Source: Deltaproteobacteria bacterium (GTDB lineage Bacteria; Myxococcota_A; Polyangia; Polyangiales; JADJMO01). Taken from it: DNA of 61,049 nt. Where the stretch lies: contig JACPFM010000003.1 in NCBI GenBank assembly GCA_016182965.1, positions 1-61,049 of the forward strand. The letters are read 5' to 3'. Of this stretch, positions 34,519 through 42,488 are shown in pieces. The notes under the pieces are model-generated. The model was not told the DNA's origin. It saw only the letters and a list, made by a program, of their open reading frames with translations, and did not search any database. Each line of letters opens with the position of its first letter. Within the stretch, counting starts at the first letter, position 1. Both the position numbers and the translations under genes were made by a program.

Positions 34519-36252
34519 ATGGAAGCCCGCCCCGAAGAGGGAGCGAAAGGGGCCGTTGGGCCCGAGCTCGCACCTGCGCCCTGGACGAAGCCGCTGGTCC
34601 GGCTCGACGAGCTGTGGACGAAGATCGAGACGTACCTCGTCTTGTTCGCCCTGCTCGCGGCCATTCTCTACATGACCGGGTGGGTGACGCTGAACGCGTT
34701 CCACACGAAGGGCGGCCGGCTCGCGAACTTCCCCGGCCTGATCCTCGTCTTCGCGGGCCTCGCGTCGGCCGCCTCGTGGTCGCGGCTGCCGCCGAGGGAT
34801 CGCGCGCCCAAGCGGCTGATCCTGTCGGCCGTGCTGTTCGGGTTCGGTGTCGCGCTGCTGCTCGTCGCCAAGAAGGGCGACTACTTCGCGAACGTCTCCC
34901 ACTGGCTCGCCGACGCGTCGCTGATCAAGCAGATGGGCACGCCGCAGATCGTGTCGGCGCGACTGTTCACCATCTGGGTCGCGCTGCTCGGCGGCTCGCT
35001 CGCCACCGGCGCCGGTCGGCAGATCAACGTCGACGTCGTGATGCGGTTCATCGGCCCCAGGCCGCGCCTGATCGTCGCGGTGTTCGGCTACATCCTCGCG
35101 GCCGCGGCGTGCTTCGTCGCCGCGTGGGGGTTCATCGACTACCTCGCGATCACCCGCTTCGGCGCGCAGAAGACGGCGAAGGCCGGCGACAAGATGGCGG
35201 TGGTCACCGGCGCGATGAAGCGTCACGGGTTCATCGTCCGTCGGCAGCTGTCGCTCGACGTGCGCTCGTTCGGCAAGGTCGTCCTCGGCGGCGCGCTCTA
35301 CGACAAGTGGTACACCGGCGCGGAGTGGAACCAGGAGCTCAACGAGAAGGGGTGGTCCGACGTCTACCCGCCGCCGCCGCTCGCCGCGGGCAGCACGCCG
35401 CCCGCGCTGCCGTATCCGACCAAGCCGTGCCTCTCGCCCAAGGAGATGGAGGATCTCTCGGCCAAGGGCGGCAGCGTCAACCCCGAGTGGCGGCTGACCG
35501 GCACGTGCGACATCGGCGACGGCACCGGCACGCGCCCGCCGCTGGCCACCGCGCCCGAGCCCGACGATCGCACCCCGCTCGAGGCCGATCTCTCGCTGAT
35601 CTTCCCGTGGGGCTTCCTGATGATCGGCCTGCGCTTCATCCTGCGCGGGCTGCTCGCGATCGGCGGAGCGGTCTCCACCGATCCGAACGCGGCGCACGGC
35701 GCCGACGCGGCCGCGCACGGACCGTCGGCGCCCGAGCCGCCGATCGTCGAGCGCCGCGTCGACGAGGAGGCGCGCGCCCACGAGGGCGAGGCTGCGCTCC
35801 CGGCGGACGACCTCAACATCCGTGACGCGCTCTCGGCGTCCGCGGCGAAGATAGAGGCCGCGGTCAGCGACGCGGACAACGAGAAGAAGGGCCTCGGCGG
35901 CGAGCGGCCGCACCACGAGGTCAAGGACCTCGGCTCCGGCGGCGAGATGCCGACGCGCGTCGTCGAGCTCGAGCAGCTGGCCAAGGCCTCGGAGCCGCCG
36001 CCCAAGGCGGTCGAACCGGAGGCGAAGGTCGAGCCGGCGGTGATCACCAGGCCGCCGTCGAGACCACCGTCCCAACCTCCGCCCGACGGCATACCGACGG
36101 CGCAGCGCCTCGAGGTGGCGCGCCAGATCGCGGCCGAAGAGGAAGAGGAGCGCACGCTCGTCGGCGATCTCTCCGAGCTCGCGCGCGCGCAGGAGATGAT
36201 CGAGAAGGCGCGCGAAGAGGAAGAGAAGAAGAAGAAGGGAGGCAAGGGATGA
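34519..36252 (+). CDS. dctQ: TRAP transporter small permease (DctQ-like), strongly enlarged
   Basis: 577 residues against roughly 160-230 for ordinary DctQ. Membrane segments lie near residues 40-60, 72-90, 97-115, 145-165, 185-205 and, after a gap of about 150 residues, at 360-385 (LIFPWGFLMIGLRFILRG). GAGRQINVDVVMRFIGPRPR matches the DctQ family (R-x-I/Q-N-V-D). The insertion between the last two segments contains two Cys (TKPCLSPK, TGTCDIGD) and is likely periplasmic; the last 190 residues are a charged, Pro/Glu-rich tail ending in EEEEKKKKGGKG. Stop overlaps the dctM start (ATGA). Confidence 0.8.
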   Translation: MEARPEEGAKGAVGPELAPAPWTKPLVRLDELWTKIETYLVLFALLAAILYMTGWVTLNAFHTKGGRLANFPGLILVFAGLASAASWSRLPPRDRAPKRLILSAVLFGFGVALLLVAKKGDYFANVSHWLADASLIKQMGTPQIVSARLFTIWVALLGGSLATGAGRQINVDVVMRFIGPRPRLIVAVFGYILAAAACFVAAWGFIDYLAITRFGAQKTAKAGDKMAVVTGAMKRHGFIVRRQLSLDVRSFGKVVLGGALYDKWYTGAEWNQELNEKGWSDVYPPPPLAAGSTPPALPYPTKPCLSPKEMEDLSAKGGSVNPEWRLTGTCDIGDGTGTRPPLATAPEPDDRTPLEADLSLIFPWGFLMIGLRFILRGLLAIGGAVSTDPNAAHGADAAAHGPSAPEPPIVERRVDEEARAHEGEAALPADDLNIRDALSASAAKIEAAVSDADNEKKGLGGERPHHEVKDLGSGGEMPTRVVELEQLAKASEPPPKAVEPEAKVEPAVITRPPSRPPSQPPPDGIPTAQRLEVARQIAAEEEEERTLVGDLSELARAQEMIEKAREEEEKKKKGGKG

Positions 36253-38171
36253 GCGCCCCCACCTCCACCCCCGCCGCGCAGACGCCGAAGCTCGGTCCGG
36301 TCGCCAAGGGCATCGCCGCGCTGATCGCGATCCTGCTCCTGGTGCTCGGCCGCACCACGGGCCTCTTCATCCTGCTCGCGTTCCTCGGCGTGCCGCTGTT
36401 CGCCATCATGGGCGGCGGCGCGTCGATCGCGTGGCTGACGATCGAGGATCCGACGCGCCAGTTCGTGCGCTTCATCGCCGGCGACGTCCTGCAGGACAAG
36501 TTCGCGGGCAGCCCGATCCTCGTCACCATCCCGCTGTTCACCTTCGTCGGCTACCTGATGGCCGAGTCGAAGACGCCCGAGCGCATCGTCCGTGCGAGCC
36601 GCGCGTTCTTCGGCTGGATGCCCGGCGGGCTCGCGCTCGTGTGCATCGGCGCGAGCGCGTTCTTCACCACGCTGACCGGCGCGAGCGGCGTCACGATCGT
36701 GGCGATCGGCGGCCTGCTCTACCCGGCGCTGCGTCAGCAGAAGTACCCGGACAACTTCTCGCTCGGTCTGGTCACCACCGGCGGCTCGCTCGGTCTGCTC
36801 CTGCCGCCGAGCCTGCCGATCCTCGTCTACTCGCTCGTCGCCGCGGTCCCCATCAACGAGACGTTCAAGGCCGGTCTGCTCCCGGGCTTCCTCGTCATGG
36901 TGGTCCTCGGCATCTACAGCGCGTACATCGGCATCAAGACGAAGCTCCCGACCACGCCGCTCGATCTCCGGGAGATGGGCGCGTCGCTGTGGCTGATCAA
37001 GTGGGAGCTGATGGTCCCGGTGATCATCCTCGGCGGCCTCGCTACCGGGTTCACCGGCCTCGACGAGTCCGCCGCGATCACCGCGCTCTACACGCTGGTG
37101 ATCGAGGTGTGGGTCTACAAGGACCTCGATTTCAAGAAGGACCTGCCGCGCATCGCGCGCAACAGCATGTCCCTCGCCGGCGCGGTGATCCTCATCCTCG
37201 CGATGGCGAACAGCCTGATGAACTACGTCGACTTCGTGCGCGTGCCGGAGCACCTGCTCCACTGGCTCGAGACGCACACGTCGCTCGACACCTCGTGGAA
37301 GTTCCTCATCGGGTTGAACATCTTCCTGCTCGTCATCGGCATGCTGATGGACGGGTTCTCCGCCATCCTGGTGAGCGTCCCGCTGATCATCCCGATCGCG
37401 ACGACGTTCCGCATGAACCCGTTCCACCTCGGGATGATCTTCCTCCTCAACCTCGAGATCGCGTACGTCTGTCCGCCGCTCGGGTTGAACCTGTACATCT
37501 CGAGCTTCCGGTTCGAGCGACCGGTCGTGTCGCTGTACAAGATCGTCTTGCCGTTCGTCGGGCTGCTCGTGATCTGCCTCGGTCTGGTCACGTACATCCC
37601 GCGCATCTCGACCTTCCTGCTCGAGAACCAGGTGGAGGAGGAGCGGCAGAAGGACCTGAAGTCGATCGACAACTGCGAGCGCCCGACGTTCGAGTACGAC
37701 CGTCTGCAGTGCGTGCAGGCCGATCCGCTCAACCGCAAGCCGTGCGACGGCCGCAGCGAGCTGGTTCACTGCCTCGCCGCGCCGACGAACGATCCCGACG
37801 ACCACGACTTCAAGACGTACTGCCTTTCGGCCTATCAGAAGACCTGCGTGCAGAACGCCTGGAAGGACCGGTTCCGCGACGAGGTCTGCCCCGGCAAGCC
37901 GTGGGCGGAGCGTTGGCAGGAGAACAAGAACCGCTGCAACGCGAAGCAGGGCATCGTGCCTCCGCCGCCGGGCGGCGAGGCTCCGCCTGCGGGTTCGGCG
38001 GAGCCGGGCGGCTCGCCGGACGAGGACGAGCTCCTCAAGTCGATGATGGGTGGCGGCGCCGGTTCCGCGGCGCCGTCCGGGTCGGCTGCACCGTCGGCGT
38101 CCGCACCCGCGCCGTCGGCTTCGGCGGCGCCGTCGGGTGAGGACGAGCTCCTGAAGGACATGCTCAAGTAA
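36249..38171 (+). CDS. dctM: TRAP transporter large permease DctM with Cys-rich C-terminal extension
   Basis: 640 residues against about 430 for ordinary DctM. Residues 1-460 contain the family features: FTTLTGASGVTIVAIGGLLY, TTGGSLGLLLPPSLPILVYS and MDGFSAILVSVPLIIPIATT, with about 12 membrane segments. Residues about 465-570 are an added domain with eight Cys (NCERPTFEYDRLQC, NRKPCDG, LVHCL, TYCLSAYQKTCV, DEVCPG, NRCNAK), and the end is an Ala/Pro/Ser-Gly linker repeated as SAAPSASAPAPSASAAPSG. Eight cysteines in pairs suggest disulfides and a periplasmic location. Translationally coupled to dctQ. Confidence 0.88.
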   Translation: MSAPTSTPAAQTPKLGPVAKGIAALIAILLLVLGRTTGLFILLAFLGVPLFAIMGGGASIAWLTIEDPTRQFVRFIAGDVLQDKFAGSPILVTIPLFTFVGYLMAESKTPERIVRASRAFFGWMPGGLALVCIGASAFFTTLTGASGVTIVAIGGLLYPALRQQKYPDNFSLGLVTTGGSLGLLLPPSLPILVYSLVAAVPINETFKAGLLPGFLVMVVLGIYSAYIGIKTKLPTTPLDLREMGASLWLIKWELMVPVIILGGLATGFTGLDESAAITALYTLVIEVWVYKDLDFKKDLPRIARNSMSLAGAVILILAMANSLMNYVDFVRVPEHLLHWLETHTSLDTSWKFLIGLNIFLLVIGMLMDGFSAILVSVPLIIPIATTFRMNPFHLGMIFLLNLEIAYVCPPLGLNLYISSFRFERPVVSLYKIVLPFVGLLVICLGLVTYIPRISTFLLENQVEEERQKDLKSIDNCERPTFEYDRLQCVQADPLNRKPCDGRSELVHCLAAPTNDPDDHDFKTYCLSAYQKTCVQNAWKDRFRDEVCPGKPWAERWQENKNRCNAKQGIVPPPPGGEAPPAGSAEPGGSPDEDELLKSMMGGGAGSAAPSGSAAPSASAPAPSASAAPSGEDELLKDMLK

Positions 38172-38267
38172 GCGCACGCGCACGCGAACGCGGACGCGGA
38201 CGCGAACGCGAACGCGAACGCGCACGCGCACGCGAACGCGAACGCGAACGCGAACGCGCACGCGCAC
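38172..38267. repeat. GCGNAC hexanucleotide array (16 units)
   Basis: Sixteen perfect 6-base steps of GCGNAC begin one base after the dctM stop; the variable base reads C C A G G A A A C C A A A A C C. In any frame it would encode alternating two-residue repeats, but no start codon serves it. Likely a simple-sequence repeat of replication-slippage type. Confidence 0.9.
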
Positions 38268-38368
38268 GGGTCGTCGGTGCGCTGGTGAAGTGCGTGGGCA
38301 AGTAGGGCTCGCCGACGCACGGGGCGTGAGCTGCGGCGGATCGACGCGAGCGCGTCGGTCCGCCGCGC

Positions 38369-38407
38369 TGCCAACGTCGGCAGTCCACGTTGCCAACATC
38401 GGCAGTC
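38369..38407. promoter_or_regulatory. Two direct copies of a palindromic site, 22 bp apart
   Basis: TGCCAACGTCGGCAGTC (38369-38385) and TGCCAACATCGGCAGTC (38391-38407). Each has a TGCC...GGCA dyad, and the copies are two helical turns apart, on the same DNA face, as for cooperative repressor binding. They lie in the gap between dctM and the hepT stop; no promoter is visible for a gene here, so the role is uncertain. Confidence 0.4.
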
Positions 38408-38446
38408 GCGAAGCTCGCCGGCCGAAGCGTCACGCACCCGCTTACG

Positions 38447-38884
38447 TCACGCGGGCGGGCTGGCGAGCTCCGGCAGGGCGGCGAACGCGCGATGCGCTCC
38501 GTCGAGATCGTCGAGGCGGGCGTCGATCAGCTCCCACAGCCGCGCGGGATCGACATCGCCGTAGTCGTGGACCAGGAGGTTGCGCAGCCCGGCGAGCCCG
38601 ACCAGCCGCGCCTCGAGCGAGGGCTCGATGACCGACGCGCGCGAGAGCGCCGGAAGGACCTCACGATATGTGGCCGGGATCGGCAGGCCTCGGCCGGCGA
38701 GCACGTGGTGACCGATGTCGAAGATCGCCTCGGCCGCGACGTGCAGGGCGCGTTCGGCGGCGAGCTCGAGGAGCGGATCGGCGTCGCGTCGTTCCCGCGG
38801 CATCTGCTGGAGGCGGCGGAGCGCCGCGAGCACCTGCGCGAGGTGCGCGAGGCGCGCGAGGACCACCGCCGGGCGGACCGTCAC
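38447..38884 (-). CDS. hepT: HepT-like ribonuclease toxin (HEPN, DUF86)
   Basis: 145 residues from a GTG at 38884. HEPN features: AAERALHVAAEAIFDIGHHV and the active-site motif RNLLVHDYGDVDPARLWELI (R-x4-H followed by Tyr, the residue modified by the antitoxin). HepT toxins cut tRNA and are silenced when the partner MNT protein adds AMP to the tyrosine. The start overlaps the mntA stop by four bases, the usual coupling of this pair (type VII toxin-antitoxin). Confidence 0.85.
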   Translation of the reverse strand: MTVRPAVVLARLAHLAQVLAALRRLQQMPRERRDADPLLELAAERALHVAAEAIFDIGHHVLAGRGLPIPATYREVLPALSRASVIEPSLEARLVGLAGLRNLLVHDYGDVDPARLWELIDARLDDLDGAHRAFAALPELASPPA

Positions 38885-39291
38885 CGCCGGGCTCCTCCGA
38901 CCTCTCCCGCGGTCGCGAGCACGATCATGCGATGGCGGCGCGCCGCGTCTTCCGCGGCGAAGCGGGCCTGACGGACGAACCGCTCGACGGCTTCGTCATC
39001 ACGTTCCAGGAGGATGCGACCGGTGGTGACAACCTCCCACGCGAGGGGCGCGTTCGCGGTCGCCAGATCGATGACGTCGACCTCGACGCCTGCAGCGCTC
39101 GCGACGCGATCGGCGAGCGCGAACCGATCGTTTCCGAGGACCGGGCTGCACAGGACGGCGAGATCGACGTCGGAGCCCTCGTGCGCGGCGCCTCGCGCTC
39201 GAGAGCCGAAGAGCCAGACCGCGTGCAGCGCTCGCCCGACCAGCTCGGGCGCGGCCGTGAGGGCGTCGACGGCGCGCCGCACCGGATCCAT
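38881..39291 (-). CDS. mntA: MntA-like nucleotidyltransferase antitoxin
   Basis: 136 residues. Minimal nucleotidyltransferase motif AVWLFGSRARGAAHEGSDVD followed by LAVL, with GS and D-x-D intact; a third acidic residue lies in VEVDVIDLA. MntA AMPylates HepT. Upstream of it and co-transcribed (GTGA overlap). The pair is antiparallel to dctM and the membrane protein gene that flank it, consistent with a separately acquired cassette. Confidence 0.85.
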   Translation of the reverse strand: MDPVRRAVDALTAAPELVGRALHAVWLFGSRARGAAHEGSDVDLAVLCSPVLGNDRFALADRVASAAGVEVDVIDLATANAPLAWEVVTTGRILLERDDEAVERFVRQARFAAEDAARRHRMIVLATAGEVGGARR

Positions 39292-39431
39292 GGGCGGAGC
39301 GTAACACGCCGCGCCGCCGCCCTGCCCCCAGCCCGCGATCGCTGCGGCAGCACCCCGTCTCTCGTCTGACCGGCGGCCTCCGCCGGACGTATGACTACGG
39401 TTCGACGATCGGGCGCGCCGGTTCGGTTTCG

Positions 39432-39546
39432 TTTCGCGGTCTCTCGCGTGCGCGCCCTATCTCCGGCCGCCTCGCCTTCGCGGCGTCTGCCGAGAGACGG
39501 GGCGCTGCCTCCGCTCTTCGCTTGTCGTTCTCCGTTTCCTGGGGCG
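39432..39546. repeat. Third, inverted and diverged copy of the 41-kb repeat
   Basis: The reverse complement of this stretch matches the first part of the two direct copies at 41053 and 41380: shared blocks include AAACGGAGAACG, AAGAGCGGAGGC, GAAGGCGAGGCGGCCGGAGA and GGGCGCGCACGCGAGAG. Within the 334-base gap between mntA and the next gene; the rest of the gap holds a GGCGGCCTCCGCCGG palindrome near 39372 and nothing else I recognise. Confidence 0.75.
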
Positions 39547-39625
39547 GTCGGGAGGAGACCGAACGGGTCTTGCGCTCGGGGCGCGAGGTGACGCTCGGCG
39601 GGAGATGGGGCAGCGTCCGGGGGCG

Positions 39626-40312
39626 ATGAGCGAGCAGAATCCGTATGCGCCGCCGGCTGCGGCGGGGGCTGTCGTGGCGTCGCCGGTGGACGAGCGGGTG
39701 GTGGGCGACTTGGTGGAGCGGCACGCGATCGCCGGGAGGGTGCCGATCGCGCAGTGGGATCTCGCGTTTCACAGCGAGCGCCTGGTGGCGACGCGCGGGG
39801 ACGGGCTGCGGCTCGCCTTCTCGCGCGAGGAGCTCGCGAAGAACACCGATCTGCTGCTCGGGTTGGTGCTGCGCGCGCTGGTGATCCGCGAGCCCGCGAA
39901 GGGGTCGATCACGTTGACGCCGCCGGTGACGGCGGCGCTGCGGCGGTTCCTCGATCCGGTGTTGCGCGATCACATCGCGGCGGCGCTGAAGCGAAGGCTG
40001 CGGCTGTCTTTGCCCATCGGCGCGCTGGTCGTGCTGACGTCGCTGCCGGCGCTCGGGCTGCCGCTCGACATCGGCGGGCTGATCTTCGGCGGCGGCTTGA
40101 TCGCGATGGCGCTCGTCTCGAAGCTGTGGACGCACCGCGCGCTCTTCCTCGTCGACGCGGCGCTGTGGCTGGTGCTCGCGACCAACAACGCGCTGCGCCT
40201 CGCGGGCGGGCAGTCGCCGGCGTTGTACGGCACGTTCGCCGCGCTAGGGGTGCTGTTCGCGATCGGATCGGCGCGGATCTTCGGCTTCTACGGACAGCCG
40301 CCGGCACGCTGA
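39626..40312 (+). CDS. Hypothetical membrane protein
   Basis: 228 residues from the ATG at 39626 (MSEQNPYAPPAAAGAVVASP, the NPYAPP opening seen in many small bacterial membrane proteins). The first 120 residues are soluble with a helical, charged stretch (LREELAKNTDL-like SREELAKNTDLLLGLVLRAL); four hydrophobic segments follow between 135 and 225 (LSLPIGALVVLTSLPALGLP, IGGLIFGGGLIAMALVSKLW, two more). No family I can name. Stands alone between oppositely oriented genes. Confidence 0.65.
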   Translation: MSEQNPYAPPAAAGAVVASPVDERVVGDLVERHAIAGRVPIAQWDLAFHSERLVATRGDGLRLAFSREELAKNTDLLLGLVLRALVIREPAKGSITLTPPVTAALRRFLDPVLRDHIAAALKRRLRLSLPIGALVVLTSLPALGLPLDIGGLIFGGGLIAMALVSKLWTHRALFLVDAALWLVLATNNALRLAGGQSPALYGTFAALGVLFAIGSARIFGFYGQPPAR

Positions 40313-40343
40313 GTGCCGCGCGCGCTCGAGGGCGCTGCGTTCG

Positions 40344-41003
40344 TCAACGCCTGCGCAGGAGCGAAAGCGCGACGAGCGCGAGCCACAGCGGCGTCGTCGA
40401 CGACGCGCCATAGGCACAAGCTCCGTCAGCCTGATCGGCGTTGGCCTTGCCGGTGCTGTTCGGATCGGTGCACATCCTGCCGTCGAGGCACCTCCGATCC
40501 TTTGCGCATTCGGCGTCGGTCGCGCACGCGCCGTAGCACTTGCCGTCCGAGGGGTTACAGGCGTACGGCCAGCAGCTCGTCGTCGTCCCGTCGGCAGCGA
40601 TCGAGATGGCCCCGTCGGCGCTGCAGCTCCTCGACGTGACGCGGCAACCGCCCCCGACGCACTTGTTTCCCGCGGAGCAGTCGGCGTCGGACGAGCAGGT
40701 GCTCGCGCACTTGTCGCCGCTGCACGCGTACGGCGCGCACGTGGTCCCGGCGCTCTCGGTGCAGCTGCCGGTCGCGCAGGTGGGCGCCGGCTTGAACACG
40801 CCTCCCGAGCACGACGTCGTCTTCGCGCACTCGGTCGCGCAGCACACCCCGTCGACGCAGAAGCCCGAAGCGCACTCCGTCGCGGCGCTACACGCGTCGC
40901 CCTTAGCCGCGCCGCCATCGACCCCCGCGTCCGCCCGCACGTTCGCCGGCGCCGCGAACGTGAGCGCGACTGCCGCCAACACCCCGATCACTCGCGAACG
41001 CAT
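40344..41003 (-). CDS. Cys-rich secreted protein with MYXO-CTERM-like tail
   Basis: 219 residues. Signal peptide MRSRVIGVLAAVALTFAAPA (cleavage near VRA-DAG). The mature part carries about 20 Cys in spaced units such as CSAATECASGFCVDGVCC, CSGDKCASTCSSDADCSAGN, CYGACATDAECAKDRRC, the pattern of disulfide-rich surface proteins in myxobacteria. The end CAYGASSTTPLWLALVALSL then LRRR is a MYXO-CTERM-like signal: a Cys, a hydrophobic segment and an Arg cluster, handled by the myxosortase system and leading to outer-surface anchoring. Confidence 0.8.
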   Translation of the reverse strand: MRSRVIGVLAAVALTFAAPANVRADAGVDGGAAKGDACSAATECASGFCVDGVCCATECAKTTSCSGGVFKPAPTCATGSCTESAGTTCAPYACSGDKCASTCSSDADCSAGNKCVGGGCRVTSRSCSADGAISIAADGTTTSCWPYACNPSDGKCYGACATDAECAKDRRCLDGRMCTDPNSTGKANADQADGACAYGASSTTPLWLALVALSLLRRR

Positions 41004-41052
41004 CCGGCCATGCTACCGCACTCGCACGCATCGCCCTGCGTCTCGTCCCGAG

Positions 41053-41261
41053 CGCCCTCGAAACGGAGAACGGCACACGCGCAAGAGCGGAGGCGGCACG
41101 GGGTGGCTCGGCGGACGCCGTGAAGGCAAGGCGGCCGCAGACAGGGCGCGCACGCGAGAGGCCGCCGGTCCGACGAGGCAGCTCGTGCCGACCGCAGCGA
41201 TCGCGGGCTGGGCGGAGTGCCGTCAGCGTCGAGCGGCCAGCACCGCGAGCGACGCGACGCA
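41053..41261. repeat. Direct repeat copy A (about 96% identical to copy B)
   Basis: 209 bases matching copy B (41380-41585) apart from about six substitutions and three single or double-base indels. Its right end, read on the minus strand, encodes GCVASLAVLAARR-stop, the same last residues as the gene at 41547, so it holds a duplicated 3' fragment of that gene. Confidence 0.9.
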
Positions 41262-41379
41262 CCCAGCTCGCCGCAGTGCACGTGCCGAAAGTCCTCCCGA
41301 CCAGGGGGAATCGGTAGCAGGACCGCGAAGTGCGATTGAGTGGGGTGCTTCCTCGCGTCTGCTCTCGTCTCCCCCCAAG

Positions 41380-41585
41380 CGCCCCGAAACGGAGAACGGC
41401 ACGCGCAAGAGCGGAGGCGGCACGGGGTGGCTCGGCGGACGCCGTGAAGGCGAGGCGGCCGGAGACAGGGCGCGCACGCGAGAGGCCGCCGGTCCGACGA
41501 GGCAGCTCGTGCCGACCGCGGCGATCGCGGGCCGGGCGGAGTGCCGTCAGCGTCGAGCGGCCAGCACCGCGAGCGACGCGACGCA
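41380..41585. repeat. Direct repeat copy B, including the 3' end of the 41547 gene
   Basis: 206 bases, 327 bases downstream of copy A in the same orientation. The right 39 bases are the last codons of the 41547..42467 gene. The 118 bases between copies (41262-41379) hold no gene. Together with copy A this explains the 543-base gap between coding regions. Confidence 0.9.
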
Positions 41586-42467
41586 GAGCGCTGCTGCCAC
41601 CGCGTGGCCGCGCAGCGTGTCGCGCACGACCGCCCGCGCCATGAACGCGTCCCCGCGCTGCGCCAGCGGCACCTTCGCCGCCGCGCGGTACGTCTCGTCG
41701 TTCACCCGACGCACCCAGAGCTCGTCGCCGATGCCGAAGTCGAGCATCGCGGCGCCGTCCGGGACCCTCGGCGCCGGCACCCAGTCGGGGCCGCGCGTCG
41801 CGCGCGCGAGCACCCGCGCCGCGTTCACGTCGAGGAGCACGAGCCCCACCGTCACGACCAGCGCGAAGACGGCGACGTCGACCGGCAAGAGCGCGAACCA
41901 GGGCACGAGGCGGTTCAGCGGGATGAACATCGCCGCGAGGGCGAGCGACGTCACCGCGGCGCGCACGACGCGGCGGCGCTGCGAGCCGCCCGCGATGGTC
42001 GCGCGCCGCGCTTGCACGCGCGCTGCGCTGATGGCGACGGATACGACCGCCGGTACGAACGGGATCGCGAACACCGCGCCGCCGAGCGTCGCCACGACGA
42101 GCAGCCCGAGGGTGCCGAAGTGGAGCGGGTCGCGCGTCTGGAACAGCTGCGAGTAGACCACCAGCAGCGCGCCGTTGAACGCGCCGGCGGCCATCGTGGA
42201 GAGGGCGCCGCGCATCATCGCCTCGCGCGGTGTCGTCGTCGCGCGCGAGAGGACCCACCCGAGGAGCGTCGCGCTGATCGCCGTCGCCACGCCGAACGTC
42301 GCGACCGGCTCCCACGTCCAGTACGGCCACGTCGGGAGCGGCCGCGCGAACAGCCACCCGAACAGCGCGCCGCCGAGCGCGCCGATCGCCGCGCACGAGG
42401 CGATCAGCTCCCCGCGCGCCGGGTGGGACGCCAGTTGTGGGGCCATGTGGGGCGAACGTTGCTCCAT
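41547..42467 (-). CDS. Hypothetical multi-pass membrane protein
   Basis: 306 residues. Hydrophobic segments occur near residues 20-40, 50-65, 80-100, 115-150 (FGTLGLLVVATLGGAVFAIP), 165-190 (AVTSLALAAMFIPLNRLVPW), 195-215 (FALLPVDVAVFALVVTVGLV) and at the very C-terminus (HAVAAALCVASLAVLAARR). The soluble segment between 225 and 285 may be periplasmic. No family recognised. Its 3' end lies in the repeat described above. Confidence 0.6.
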   Translation of the reverse strand: MEQRSPHMAPQLASHPARGELIASCAAIGALGGALFGWLFARPLPTWPYWTWEPVATFGVATAISATLLGWVLSRATTTPREAMMRGALSTMAAGAFNGALLVVYSQLFQTRDPLHFGTLGLLVVATLGGAVFAIPFVPAVVSVAISAARVQARRATIAGGSQRRRVVRAAVTSLALAAMFIPLNRLVPWFALLPVDVAVFALVVTVGLVLLDVNAARVLARATRGPDWVPAPRVPDGAAMLDFGIGDELWVRRVNDETYRAAAKVPLAQRGDAFMARAVVRDTLRGHAVAAALCVASLAVLAARR

Positions 42468-42488
42468 CGCGGCCGATTCCGCGACGCG

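Noticed and set aside
38172..38267. CRISPR array
   Set aside because: The unit is six bases with no spacers; a simple sequence repeat.
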